64,000 nt of DNA from Hyphomicrobiales bacterium (GCA_900473915.1 UCNG01000025.1:1-64000); one strand, 5' to 3'. Positions 8,908 through 17,109 are shown, numbered from the stretch's first letter. The notes: generated by a model not told the origin, from the sequence alone. Translations and numbers: made by a program.

Positions 8908-11295
8908 ATGCTTACCGCCCTTCAGCGCATAGAGCGCCAGAAATCGTCTCCCGCCCTTGTCCGCCTGCACCGGGCGCTGAACAGGCTGCGCTCTACCGTG
9001 ACGCTGATGCATACGGGTGCGCACCCCGACGACGAGCAAAGCGGCCTGATGGCCTATCTGCGTTTCGGGCTCGGCATGAAGGTGGTTATTGCCTGCTCGA
9101 CGCGCGGCGAAGGCGGGCAAAATGCACTCGGCCCGGAACGCGGCGGCGCGCTTGGCACGATCCGCAGCCGCGAGATGGAAGAAGCAGCGCGCATTCTCGA
9201 TTGCGACGTGCATTGGCTTGGGCATGGCCCTGACGATTCCGTCCACGATTTCGGCTTCTCCAAGGATGGCGACGGCACCTTCGCCCATTGGGGCGAGGAG
9301 AAGACCGTCGAGCGGCTGGTCCGCGCCTATCGCGCCGAGCGCCCCGATATCGTGCTGCCGACCTTTCTCGATGTTCCCGGCCAGCATGGCCACCACCGCG
9401 CCATGACGCGGGCGGCGGAGACGGCCATACGGCTTGCCGCTGATCCCCATGCCTTTCCAGAGCATCTTGCCGAAGGGCTGACGCCGTGGCAGGTGGCGAA
9501 ATTCTATCTTCCCGCCTGGTCCGGCGGCGGCGACACTTACGATGACGAGCTTCCACCACCCGATACAACGCTGACGATCAGGGCGACCGGGCGGGACGAG
9601 GCAACCGGCGCGGAATACGACCGGATCGGTGAATGGTCGCGGGCCTGCCATGCGACGCAAGGCATGGGCCGCTGGCCGGAAAAGCCCAAGGTAGAATGGC
9701 CGCTGCATCTGAAACTGCCGGAAAGCCGTTCGGAAAAGACGATTTTTGACGGGTTCCCGGAAACCCTAGCCGTTCTCGCCGATAGCCTGGCATTTGAAAA
9801 TCGCAAGCAGCTTCTTGATGCGCATCTGTCTGTTGAAGCGGCAATCGCAGCTTTTCCCGATAGAAAAGCCATCATCAAAAATCTGGTCGAGGCTGCGAAA
9901 AGCCTGAAAACTGTTCTGGCCAGCGCACCGGAAGATTTTCTTGTGCGCCACAGACACAGGCTGCAACGCAAGCTGCATGAAATAGATGCCGCGCTGATCG
10001 AAGCGGCCACGCTGTTCGAGCGGGCTTATCTGGAAGCCCCTATATTGCCAACGGGCGGCGAAACCCGCCTTGTTGTCGAATATGGGCCGGGTGCGGCAGA
10101 CGTTGCAGCAATGGCGCAACCCGTCCTGCCGGAAAGCTGCTCAACCGCCTGCGGGCACCGGACACCGGAACGGGAAATTCTGGATGTGTCGCTGGCAGAT
10201 GACGCGGCATTGTCCCCGCTTTTTGAACCGGCATGGCGGTCGCTCGGCGGCAATGGACAAGCCTATATCCGATTGAAAGCGCAGTTTGACGAACATCTGG
10301 CGGAGTGCAGCTTCGACCTTGAAGAACCCCTCACTATCGTGCCGCCTGTCTCGTTGCAGATCGACCCGCCAGCCGTCATGCTGTCGGGCAAATGGGAACC
10401 ATTGCCGATCCGGATTCTGGCCGATGGCCCGGCAAGGCAGATCACCTTCGCGTCGCAGAACGGCTGGAGCGTCACCAAAGACGGACAAAATGCCGTCTTG
10501 CATGGTCCCTCCGATCCGACACCCGGCCTGACCGTTCTTCCAGCACTGGTTGATGGAACTCCGGCGTGGCAAACACATTTTTCCAGCTATCCGCATACAG
10601 GCAAAACCGTCTGGCGTGAGCCTGCCGCGCTGCCGGTGCTGGCGCTCGACATGAAGCTGCCCGACGCGCATATCGGCTATATTGGCGGCGGTGCCGACAA
10701 TGTCGGCCTGTGGCTGAAACGCATGGGGTTTGACGTCACCGACATCGAGCCGCATCACCTTGCCGGTGATCTATCCGGCTTCACGACCATCGTGGTCGGC
10801 ATATTTGCCTTTGGCCTGCGTGATGATCTTGCTGCGGCGACGGAAAAACTGCACCGCTTTGTCGGGGATGGCGGGCATCTTGTGACGCTCTATCACCGGC
10901 CGTCGGATGGCTGGCATCCAGACCAGACGCCGCCGCGCAAACTGACCATCGGATCGCCGTCACTGCGCTGGCGCGTTACGAACCCGCATGCGGCGGTTAC
11001 GGTTCTTGTCCCTGAACACCCCCTGCTTGCCTATCCCAACAACATCGATGAAAGCGACTGGCAGGGCTGGCACAAGGAACGCGGACTTTATTTCGCCTCC
11101 GCATGGGATGATGCTTATCAGCCGTTGCTTTCCATGCATGACGACGGAGAACAGCCGCTCTTTGGCGCACTGGTTTCAGCCCGAATTGGCAAAGGCCGCC
11201 ATACGCATGCAAGCCTCGTCCTGCATCATCAACTCGACAAGCTCGTCCCCGGTGCTTTCCGTTTGATCGCAAATCTCATGCAACCAGCGGAATAA
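8908..11295 (+). CDS. PIG-L family deacetylase with long C-terminal extension
   Basis: 795 residues. The N-terminal ~270 residues are a LmbE/PIG-L zinc hydrolase domain. The metal site AHPDDE is at 38-43 and the third ligand region GQHGHHRAM at 158-166. Such enzymes remove acyl groups from N-acyl sugars (MshB, BshB, GlcNAc-PI deacetylase). The remaining 500 or so residues include beta-rich segments and a Rossmann-like stretch near 590-690 (IGYIGGGADNVGLWLKRMGF region), perhaps glutamine-amidotransferase-like. No signal peptide is visible. It follows the ROK repressor gene after two bases, so the two are co-transcribed. Context suggests it deacylates the compound imported by the divergent ABC system; the substrate is unknown. 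Confidence 0.82.
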   Translation: MLTALQRIERQKSSPALVRLHRALNRLRSTVTLMHTGAHPDDEQSGLMAYLRFGLGMKVVIACSTRGEGGQNALGPERGGALGTIRSREMEEAARILDCDVHWLGHGPDDSVHDFGFSKDGDGTFAHWGEEKTVERLVRAYRAERPDIVLPTFLDVPGQHGHHRAMTRAAETAIRLAADPHAFPEHLAEGLTPWQVAKFYLPAWSGGGDTYDDELPPPDTTLTIRATGRDEATGAEYDRIGEWSRACHATQGMGRWPEKPKVEWPLHLKLPESRSEKTIFDGFPETLAVLADSLAFENRKQLLDAHLSVEAAIAAFPDRKAIIKNLVEAAKSLKTVLASAPEDFLVRHRHRLQRKLHEIDAALIEAATLFERAYLEAPILPTGGETRLVVEYGPGAADVAAMAQPVLPESCSTACGHRTPEREILDVSLADDAALSPLFEPAWRSLGGNGQAYIRLKAQFDEHLAECSFDLEEPLTIVPPVSLQIDPPAVMLSGKWEPLPIRILADGPARQITFASQNGWSVTKDGQNAVLHGPSDPTPGLTVLPALVDGTPAWQTHFSSYPHTGKTVWREPAALPVLALDMKLPDAHIGYIGGGADNVGLWLKRMGFDVTDIEPHHLAGDLSGFTTIVVGIFAFGLRDDLAAATEKLHRFVGDGGHLVTLYHRPSDGWHPDQTPPRKLTIGSPSLRWRVTNPHAAVTVLVPEHPLLAYPNNIDESDWQGWHKERGLYFASAWDDAYQPLLSMHDDGEQPLFGALVSARIGKGRHTHASLVLHHQLDKLVPGAFRLIANLMQPAE

Positions 11296-11458
11296 TCGCG
11301 CATGCAGGCAAGATGAAATATTTATGACGCCTATATGTTCCTTGCGGGAAACATTTTCCCTTATATTTCATTTCACTAATTAATTTTTATTGAGTTTCCA
11401 TGGCGGAAAAATTTCGCTCTATCACAACGTGTATTTGACTCATGGAGATGAAATTATC

Positions 11459-11848
11459 ATGCGCAATCTGGTACGTGTTTCTTTGACCGGTCTTTTTCTT
11501 GGCGCAAATCTTGCCACGGCCTTCGCTCAGGCAACGCCGGAGCAGATGGAAATGGCCTATAACGCCGCCCGCAATCAGCTTGGCGTACTCCAGTACTGCC
11601 AGGAAAAGGGTTATACCGATGGCGGCGCTATCGAAATCCAGACGAAAATGATTGCGCTTATCCCCGCTCCTTCCGACACTTCCAAGGCCGATGCTGCCGA
11701 AGCAACCGGCAAGCAGGGCAAGGTCTCTGCGATGGGTATGGAGCAGGATATCGCCACCAGCGCAAAGGCGCAGAACATCTCCGAGGAAAAGCTCTGCCAG
11801 ACGATGGCCGATGCCGTCAAACAGGCTGGCGCGCAGCTGCCGCAGTAG
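11459..11848 (+). CDS. Small exported protein of unknown function
   Basis: 129 residues after choosing the ATG at 11459, which has ggaga upstream and starts a clean Sec signal peptide (MRNLVRVSLTGLF with cleavage near AFA-QA, residue 23). The mature part is helical and polar, with two cysteines (in YCQEK and KLCQT) that could form a disulfide. I do not recognise a characterised family. From memory, similar short alphaproteobacterial proteins carry the automatic label of pore-forming ESAT-6 family, which I cannot verify. It stands alone: the PIG-L gene ends about 160 bp upstream and a terminator follows directly. Confidence 0.65.
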   Translation: MRNLVRVSLTGLFLGANLATAFAQATPEQMEMAYNAARNQLGVLQYCQEKGYTDGGAIEIQTKMIALIPAPSDTSKADAAEATGKQGKVSAMGMEQDIATSAKAQNISEEKLCQTMADAVKQAGAQLPQ

Positions 11849-11873
11849 GCGGATCACAATCCGTATGGAAATG

Positions 11874-11898
11874 GAGCCTCGCGCAAGCGGGGCTCTTT
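11874..11898 (+). terminator. Rho-independent terminator
   Basis: Nine-base-pair stem gagcctcgc (11874-11882) with gcggggctc (11887-11895), containing one G-U pair, a gcaa tetraloop and TTT. It lies 25 bp after the small exported protein gene. Confidence 0.8.
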
Positions 11899-12106
11899 GC
11901 TATCTGAAACTCCACATTCAATGTTGCTTGAGATCGGCTCGCACCGAACTTTCAAATTTCATTTTATATTCAGCACTTTATTAATCATATGAAATACTCA
12001 CCTTCCGTTTACCATGCAACTTAAGAGGGTGAACATAATTGGCGGATAGTTTGCTCGCAGGTCACAGCGACCACTAAACAAACAAGAATGATCTCAGGAG
12101 CAACAC

Positions 12107-12307
12107 ATGACCAAGCTTATCGCACGCTTTCGTAAAAACGAATCCGGCGCAACTGCCATCGAATATGCGCTGATCGCCGGCCTTATCGCTGTCGTCATTA
12201 TCGGTGGGGCTTCTGTCCTCGGCAAAGACATCAGCCAGAAGTTCACAGACATCGCGAAGACCGTAAAGGATGCTGGCGGCAGCACTCCTCCTGCTGACGG
12301 CTCATAA
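12107..12307 (+). CDS. Flp/Fap-type pilin (type IVb)
   Basis: 66-residue prepilin. The short basic leader MTKLIARFRKNESG is followed by ATAIEYALIAGLIAVVII, the conserved Flp motif with the glutamate and tyrosine needed for processing and assembly, then a short polar tail. Prepilin peptidase (TadV/CpaA) would cleave after the glycine at residue 14. aggag lies seven bases before the ATG. No cpa/tad secretion genes are next to it in this window, so the pilin is an orphan here; in related bacteria extra pilin copies often lie away from the tad locus. An A+T-rich 200-bp upstream region probably carries its own promoter. Confidence 0.9.
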   Translation: MTKLIARFRKNESGATAIEYALIAGLIAVVIIGGASVLGKDISQKFTDIAKTVKDAGGSTPPADGS

Positions 12308-12332
12308 GTTCGACATGCATAGCAACGATCCG

Positions 12333-12360
12333 ACCGCCCTTCGGGGCGGTTTTGCTTTTT
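12333..12360 (+). terminator. Rho-independent terminator after the pilin gene
   Basis: Perfect stem accgccc (12333-12339) with gggcggt (12344-12350), a TTCG tetraloop and a TTT-GC-TTTTT tail, 25 bp after the pilin stop codon. Confidence 0.88.
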
Positions 12361-12589
12361 ACCGAGACGTTTTTCAATAGCAACTTTTGACGCCTTAACG
12401 CGTTAGTATCAGATCGATATCTGCCTGCTTGGAGGCGGAGCTAAAAACACAGCTAACCAAGCTAACGATCTGCAATCTTTATTGATTATGGGCGTGGTGC
12501 AAAAATGCGCATAATCCCTCTAAATAGTGGTTCGCCGCGTGGTTGTTGCGTATTCCAGCGCTGACACCGGCTTTACTGGAGTAGCGGAC

Positions 12590-12976
12590 ATGTCATTGAA
12601 ATCTATTCTACTGGCGCTCGGCATCGGCGCTGCGAGCCTTACACTCAGCGGTTGTGTGTCCGAAGGCTATTACGGCGGTGGGTACGATCCCTATTATTCG
12701 CGCGGCAGCTATATCGGCACCGGCGTTATCTATGACAGCGGCGGCTATTATCGCGATTATCGCCGCTATCCGCGCTATTATCGGGACTCTCGTTATCGCT
12801 ATCGCGACAATTATCGTTACCGTGACAGGGATCGCAACCGTCCGAGCTACAACAGGCCGGATCGCCCTCGCCCGCCGCGTCCGGATCGTCCGTCGTTCAA
12901 CACACCCAGCGTGGAGCGTCCGGGACCGAACACGGTTCCGCCATTCCGCCCAATCAGGCGCGAATCGCATAATTGA
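12590..12976 (+). CDS. Tyrosine/arginine-rich lipoprotein
   Basis: 128 residues from the ATG at 12590 (ggag upstream); an earlier in-frame start lacks support. The N-terminus is a lipoprotein signal ending LTLSGC, with the lipidated cysteine at about residue 22. Residues 26-75 are low-complexity Tyr, Gly, Arg and Asp (YYRDYRRYPRYYRDSRYRYR type). The C-terminal third is Pro and Arg rich. The strong positive charge suggests binding to nucleic acid, lipopolysaccharide or peptidoglycan, but no function can be assigned. It stands alone, ending at a strong terminator shared with the convergent cupin gene. Confidence 0.75.
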   Translation: MSLKSILLALGIGAASLTLSGCVSEGYYGGGYDPYYSRGSYIGTGVIYDSGGYYRDYRRYPRYYRDSRYRYRDNYRYRDRDRNRPSYNRPDRPRPPRPDRPSFNTPSVERPGPNTVPPFRPIRRESHN

Positions 12977-12994
12977 TAACGGATATTCAAGCAA

Positions 12995-13027
12995 ACACCC
13001 GCCGAAGCCCTTCGGCGGGTGTTTTTC
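12995..13027. terminator. Bidirectional rho-independent terminator
   Basis: Perfect 12-bp stem acacccgccgaa (12995-13006) with ttcggcgggtgt (13011-13022), loop gccc and a T run. It sits between the convergent lipoprotein and cupin genes and has A/T tracts on both sides. Confidence 0.9.
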
Positions 13028-13034
13028 ATCAGTA

Positions 13035-13382
13035 TTATAGCTTGATGACATATTCCTTGCGGGTCGTCTCGATCACTTCCCAGCTTCCCCTGAAACCGGG
13101 GCGTATGACAAAACTGTCGCCAGCCTTGACCTCGCGGGTTTCGCCGCCCTCTTCGTGGATGACCGACCGGCCCGACAGAATGTGGCAGAACTCCCATTCG
13201 TCATATTCAATCCGCCACTTGCCGGGCGTCGCTTCCCATATGCCAGCGTAAAGCGTGCCTTCGGCATTCTCCTCCAGATTCCACGTGCGGAATTTGGGGC
13301 TGCCCGAAAGAATGCGCTCCGCCGGGGGAGCGCCTTCCTCCGGCTCGATGCCGGTAAGGTCGAAAGCGAGAAAACGGCTCAT
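13035..13382 (-). CDS. Small cupin-domain protein
   Basis: 115 residues forming a single cupin beta-barrel of the kind grouped with EutQ/DUF861. The segments KWRIEYDEWEFCHILSG and VKAGDSFVIRPGFRGSWEV match cupin motifs 1 and 2. The usual metal-binding His-X-His is not present, so an enzymatic role is uncertain and it may bind a small ligand. It begins three bases after the sulfhydrylase-like gene and is probably the second gene of that operon. No specific substrate can be proposed. Confidence 0.78.
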   Translation of the reverse strand: MSRFLAFDLTGIEPEEGAPPAERILSGSPKFRTWNLEENAEGTLYAGIWEATPGKWRIEYDEWEFCHILSGRSVIHEEGGETREVKAGDSFVIRPGFRGSWEVIETTRKEYVIKL

Positions 13383-13385
13383 CGA

Positions 13386-14669
13386 TCAGACCTTTGCCAG
13401 CGCCTGTTCCAGATCGGCGATGATATCGTCGGCATCCTCGATGCCGATGGAAAGGCGTACCACGTCCGGTCCCGCGCCTGCCGCCACTTTCTGCTCGTCG
13501 GTCAACTGGCGATGGGTGGTGGATGCCGGATGAATGACCAGTGAGCGCGTGTCGCCGATATTGGCAAGCAGCGAGAACAGGTCGAGGCTGTCGACGAATT
13601 TCACGCCCGCGTCGTAACCGCCCTTGAGACCGAAAGTGAACACGGAACCGGCGCCCTTCGGCGCATATTTCTGCTGGAGCGCGTGGAATTTATCATGCGG
13701 CAGTCCGGCATAATTGACCCACGACACCTTGTCATGGCCGTGCAGCCAGGAGGCAACCCTCAATGCGTTGTCGCTGTGGCGCTGTATACGCAGCGGCAGC
13801 GTTTCCACGCCTGTCAGTATCTGGAACGCATTGAATGGTGAAATGGCCGGGCCGAGATCCCGCAAGCCCAGAACACGGGCAGCGATAGCAAAGGAAATAT
13901 TGCCGAATGTCTTGTGCAGTTCCAGACCGGCATAATCCGGGCGCGGTTCGGTCAGAAGCGGGTAATTGCCGGATTTGGCCCAATCGAATGTGCCGCCATC
14001 GACCAGAATGCCGCCCATCGAATTGCCGTGACCGCCGATGAACTTGGTCAGCGAGTGGACGACGATATCCGCGCCGTGCTCGATCGGGCGCACTAGATAG
14101 GGCGAGGCCAGCGTGTTGTCCACGATCAGCGGCAGGCCGTGCTTGTGGGCGATTTCGGCAATGGCCTCGATATCCACGACAATCCCGCCCGGATTGGCGA
14201 AGCTTTCGATGAAGATGGCGCGCGTCCTGTCATCGATCTGCTTGGCGAAATCGGTCGGGTTGGTGGCATCGGCCCAGCGCACATGCCAGTCGAAAGACTT
14301 GAACGACTGGCCGAACTGGTTGATCGAGCCGCCATAGAGCTGGCGCGCGGCGATGAAATTGTCGCCCGGCCGCAGAAGCGTGTGGAACACGAGCAGCTGT
14401 GCCGCATGGCCGGATGCCGTCGCGACCGCCGCCGTTCCGCCTTCAAGTGCGGCGATGCGTTCTTCCAGAACGGCGGTCGTCGGGTTTGTGATGCGCGTAT
14501 AGATATTGCCAAAAGCCTGAAGGCCGAACAGCGATGCCGCATGATCCGCATCATCGAACACAAACGAAGTCGTCTGGTAGATCGGTGTTGCGCGCGCACC
14601 CGTCGTCGGATCGGGCTTCGCGCCTGCATGGACAGCCAGCGTTTCAATTCCGGGCGAACGTTTCGACAT
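13386..14669 (-). CDS. metY: O-acetylhomoserine (thiol)-lyase / aminocarboxypropyltransferase
   Basis: 427-residue PLP enzyme of the Cys/Met metabolism family that makes homocysteine from O-acetylhomoserine and sulfide (or methionine from methanethiol). The PLP lysine lies in VHSLTKFIGGHGNSMGG and the preceding aspartate in IVDNTLASPYL. Length and the TSFVFDDADHAASLF N-terminus are typical of the long O-acetylhomoserine sulfhydrylase group rather than cystathionine lyases (about 390 residues). ggagg precedes the ATG at 14669. A palindromic repeat lies in the 5' leader. I saw no SAM-II riboswitch, which often precedes such genes in alphaproteobacteria. Confidence 0.9.
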   Translation of the reverse strand: MSKRSPGIETLAVHAGAKPDPTTGARATPIYQTTSFVFDDADHAASLFGLQAFGNIYTRITNPTTAVLEERIAALEGGTAAVATASGHAAQLLVFHTLLRPGDNFIAARQLYGGSINQFGQSFKSFDWHVRWADATNPTDFAKQIDDRTRAIFIESFANPGGIVVDIEAIAEIAHKHGLPLIVDNTLASPYLVRPIEHGADIVVHSLTKFIGGHGNSMGGILVDGGTFDWAKSGNYPLLTEPRPDYAGLELHKTFGNISFAIAARVLGLRDLGPAISPFNAFQILTGVETLPLRIQRHSDNALRVASWLHGHDKVSWVNYAGLPHDKFHALQQKYAPKGAGSVFTFGLKGGYDAGVKFVDSLDLFSLLANIGDTRSLVIHPASTTHRQLTDEQKVAAGAGPDVVRLSIGIEDADDIIADLEQALAKV

Positions 14670-14685
14670 GATTTCCTCCAGCGTC

Positions 14686-14796
14686 TAGAGCATCGGCCCG
14701 AAAATCGGAATTGATTTTCGGAAAGCACGATGCGTCGATTCAATAGCTTAGAGCGACCTTTGCACGTCCGTAAGGATGCACAAAGGTCGCTCTAAG
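14686..14796. repeat. Palindromic extragenic element, 111 bp
   Basis: Begins tctagagcatcgg, then has the hairpin cgaaaatc (14699-14706) with gattttcg (14713-14720), and a perfect 16-bp stem, 14747-14762 with 14781-14796 (cttagagcgacctttg and its complement), whose interior partly pairs too. Similar roughly 110-bp elements recur between genes in Rhizobiales from memory. It differs from the Bru-RS elements elsewhere in this window. It lies in the leader of the sulfhydrylase gene. Confidence 0.75.
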
Positions 14797-14841
14797 CCCC
14801 AATGATGACAGGACGTTAGGCGTTGCCGCCAGGAAAGCAAA

Positions 14842-14870
14842 GGCGGTTTTTCCGCCAAATGGCAGAATCG
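14842..14870 (-). terminator. Likely terminator of the CoA-binding protein gene
   Basis: On the minus strand the short stem ggcgg-aaaaa-ccgcc (plus-strand 14842-14856) is followed by TTTGCTTTCC, about 35 bp after the CoA-binding protein stop codon. The stem is only five base pairs, so the call is moderate. Confidence 0.5.
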
Positions 14871-14892
14871 CAGAAATTAAATCCAAAACTTC

Positions 14893-15318
14893 CTATTCAG
14901 AAATCAGGCGGGGATATTCGATGGCCGGACAGCGGTCCATGATGACCGTCAAACCGGCATCACTGGCGCGGTTTCCAGCCTCTTCGTGCACGACGCCAAG
15001 CTGCGTCCACAAGACCTTTGGCCGATGTTTCATCGCCAGAACCTCGTCCACGATGCCCGGCAGGGAATAGGGTTCGCGGAAGACGTCGACCATATCCACC
15101 GGTTCCTCGATATCCGCCAGTCGGGCCACCACGCGCTGGCCGTGAATATCCTTGCCCGCCTGCCCCGGATTGACCGGAATCACGCGATATCCTCTGGAGA
15201 GCAGGAATTCCATCACGCCATTGCTCGGGCGTTCCGGCTTCGGCGATGCGCCGAGAAGCGCAATCGTTTTCACGGAAAGGAGGATTTCGCGGATCTGGTC
15301 GTCGGATGGGTTTTGCAT
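14893..15318 (-). CDS. CoA-binding domain protein (YccU family)
   Basis: 141 residues forming one Rossmann-like CoA-binding domain. The nucleotide loop is TIALLGASPKPERPSNGVM, followed by RVIPVNPGQAG and a C-terminal WTQLGVVHEEAG block, all typical of the YccU/YneT family that resembles the N-terminus of succinyl-CoA synthetase alpha. I set the start at the ATG at 15318, preceded by a strong agagga; the open frame extends 12 codons upstream without a ribosome site. The cellular role of the family is unknown. It is divergent from the thioesterase gene with an 82-bp shared promoter region. Confidence 0.85.
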   Translation of the reverse strand: MQNPSDDQIREILLSVKTIALLGASPKPERPSNGVMEFLLSRGYRVIPVNPGQAGKDIHGQRVVARLADIEEPVDMVDVFREPYSLPGIVDEVLAMKHRPKVLWTQLGVVHEEAGNRASDAGLTVIMDRCPAIEYPRLISE

Positions 15319-15400
15319 CTTGTCCTCTTTAATCGCCTGAGCCAGCGCTTGCATGAAAGCCGCCGCAGCCTCTATTGATTGTTAAATTTGGGAGGAATGC

Positions 15401-15847
15401 ATGAATATCAATACCGCGCATCGCACAAGCGTCAGCCCCGTCATGAGCCTCAATGAATTGCGGGCCTTCATGAAGCGTGAATTTCCACAGCTTGGCGATG
15501 CTTTCGAGGTCGTGGCCGTGGATGAAGGCTCGGCGGCAATGCGCCTACACGCCGATGAGCAACATCTGCGCCCGGGCGGGACGGTTTCCGGCCCTTCGCT
15601 GTTTGCGCTGGCCGACGTTGCCGCCTATGCCGCCATTCTCGCCCATATCGGCCCGGTTGCCCTGGCCGTCACGACCAACCTCAATATCAACTTTCTGCGC
15701 AAGCCCTCCCCCGGCACGGTCGATGCCGTGGCGCGCCTTCTGAAACTCGGCAAGCGCCTTGCGGTCCTCGATATCAGCCTGACCGATGGCGCAAGCGGCG
15801 AGCTGGTCGCCCATGCCACCGCCACCTATTCGATTCCACCGCGATAA
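15401..15847 (+). CDS. PaaI-type hotdog-fold thioesterase
   Basis: 148-residue hotdog-fold acyl-CoA thioesterase candidate. The central helix region EQHLRPGGTVSGPSLFALAD contains the G-x-x-S/A pattern and following aspartate of the PaaI group, and NLNINFLRKPSPG matches the strand that lines the CoA tunnel. The ATG at 15401 has gggagg six bases upstream; a second in-frame ATG is 15 codons later. Proteins of this type hydrolyse medium-chain or aromatic acyl-CoA. No pathway genes lie next to it. Confidence 0.85.
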   Translation: MNINTAHRTSVSPVMSLNELRAFMKREFPQLGDAFEVVAVDEGSAAMRLHADEQHLRPGGTVSGPSLFALADVAAYAAILAHIGPVALAVTTNLNINFLRKPSPGTVDAVARLLKLGKRLAVLDISLTDGASGELVAHATATYSIPPR

Positions 15848-15934
15848 GCGGCCAAAAAGATGCGGTATTATAATACCAAATACGCAACATATTGATTTTG
15901 CTATTCTTTTTAAAAGAAGCTTCAAATATAGGGC

Positions 15935-15961
15935 TTGACGGAAGCACCAACATTGTATATC
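15935..15961 (+). promoter_or_regulatory. Candidate rplM-rpsI promoter
   Basis: ttgacg at 15935-15940 and tatatc at 15956-15961 with a 15-bp spacer, about 120 bp before rplM. The -35 is a perfect alphaproteobacterial match; the spacer is short, so the exact -10 is uncertain. Confidence 0.45.
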
Positions 15962-16082
15962 GACCCGCCGGAAGCGCGTGAAAGGCAACTTTCGCACGCC
16001 CGTTCGGGTTGGAGAATATCCAACACAAGCAACAAAAAAAGCCCGGTTCGCAAGGACAGGGATCAAGTCAAGGAAGACTTCA

Positions 16083-16547
16083 ATGGCAACTTTCTCCCAG
16101 AAGCCGGCCGAAGTGGTGAAGAAGTGGGTGCTGATCGACGCCGAAGGTCTCGTCGTCGGCCGTCTCGCATCGCTCGTCGCCAATCGCCTGCGTGGCAAGC
16201 ACAAAGCAACCTTCACCCCGCATGTTGACGATGGCGACAATGTCATCATCATCAATGCCGACAAGGTTGTTCTGACCGGCAACAAATATACCGACAAGAA
16301 ATACTACTGGCACACCGGCCATCCGGGCGGCATCAAGGAGCGCACTGCTCGCCAGATCCTCGAAGGCCGTTTCCCGGAACGCGTTCTTGAGAAGGCAATC
16401 GAGCGCATGATCCCGCGCGGTCCGCTCGGCCGTCGCCAGATGAAGAACCTGCGCGTTTATGCAGGCCCGAACCATCAGCACGAAGCTCAGCAGCCGGAAG
16501 TCCTCGACGTCGCAGCGCTGAACCGCAAGAACAAAGGGAATGCATAA
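16083..16547 (+). CDS. rplM: 50S ribosomal protein L13
   Basis: 154 residues, the usual bacterial length. The sequence [16 protein letters not shown] near the N-terminus and the L13 signature around [20 protein letters not shown] near the C-terminus are diagnostic. L13 binds 23S rRNA early in large-subunit assembly. The ATG at 16083 has ggaag upstream; the open frame extends 35 codons further but without family similarity. It is followed after two bases by rpsI, the standard rplM-rpsI operon. Confidence 0.98.
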   Translation: MATFSQKPAEVVKKWVLIDAEGLVVGRLASLVANRLRGKHKATFTPHVDDGDNVIIINADKVVLTGNKYTDKKYYWHTGHPGGIKERTARQILEGRFPERVLEKAIERMIPRGPLGRRQMKNLRVYAGPNHQHEAQQPEVLDVAALNRKNKGNA

Positions 16548-16549
16548 TC

Positions 16550-17026
16550 ATGGCTGAGAGCATCAACTCGCTCGAAGAACTCGGCACCGTTGCCAAGACC
16601 GAAGCTGCCGCTCCGGTTCACGTCCAGAAGCTGGACGCACAGGGCCGCGCCTATGCCACCGGCAAGCGCAAGGACGCCGTTGCACGCGTATGGGTCAAGC
16701 CAGGCACCGGCAAGATCACCGTCAACGACAAGGAATTCGAAAAGTATTTCGCACGTCCGGTCCTGCAGATGATCCTGCAACAGCCGATCGTCGCTTCGAA
16801 CCGCGCTGGTCAGTTCGACATCGTCGCCACCGTTGCCGGTGGCGGTCTCTCCGGTCAGGCCGGTGCCGTTCGTCACGGCATCTCCAAGGCCCTCACCTAC
16901 TACGAACCGGGCCTGCGCACGGTTCTCAAGAAGGGTGGCTTCCTGACCCGCGACAGCCGCGTCGTCGAACGTAAGAAGTACGGTAAGGCCAAGGCCCGCC
17001 GCTCGTTCCAGTTCTCCAAGCGCTAA
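16550..17026 (+). CDS. rpsI: 30S ribosomal protein S9
   Basis: 158 residues with a roughly 25-residue acidic/alanine-rich N-terminal extension common in alphaproteobacteria. The S9 body starts at [18 protein letters not shown] and ends in the conserved basic tail [11 protein letters not shown], which reaches into the P site next to tRNA. The S9 signature [19 protein letters not shown] is intact. It is co-transcribed with rplM. The last six codons and stop are duplicated just downstream (see the repeat at 17008-17056). Confidence 0.98.
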   Translation: MAESINSLEELGTVAKTEAAAPVHVQKLDAQGRAYATGKRKDAVARVWVKPGTGKITVNDKEFEKYFARPVLQMILQQPIVASNRAGQFDIVATVAGGGLSGQAGAVRHGISKALTYYEPGLRTVLKKGGFLTRDSRVVERKKYGKAKARRSFQFSKR

Positions 17027-17056
17027 CGCGCTTAGGGCCAGTTCTCCAAGCGCTAA
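17008..17056 (+). repeat. Direct duplication of the rpsI 3' end
   Basis: The 19-bp sequence ccagttctccaagcgctaa, which encodes the last residues and stop of S9, occurs at 17008-17026 and again at 17038-17056, a 30-bp spacing. The second copy is not translated. It looks like a tandem duplication at the end of the gene. Confidence 0.85.
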
Positions 17057-17080
17057 TATCTATCGCTTCAGAACTTACAG

Positions 17081-17109
17081 AAAAGCGGGCCTTCGGGTCC
17101 GCTTTTTTT
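17081..17109 (+). terminator. Terminator of the rplM-rpsI operon
   Basis: Eleven-pair stem aaaagcgggcc (17081-17091) with ggtccgctttt (17096-17106), one G-U pair, TTCG tetraloop, followed by a run of T. Confidence 0.92.

Noticed and set aside
14670..14892. SAM-II riboswitch before the O-acetylhomoserine sulfhydrylase gene
   Set aside because: The leader consists of a palindromic repeat and the neighbouring terminator; I could not place the SAM-II pseudoknot sequence.
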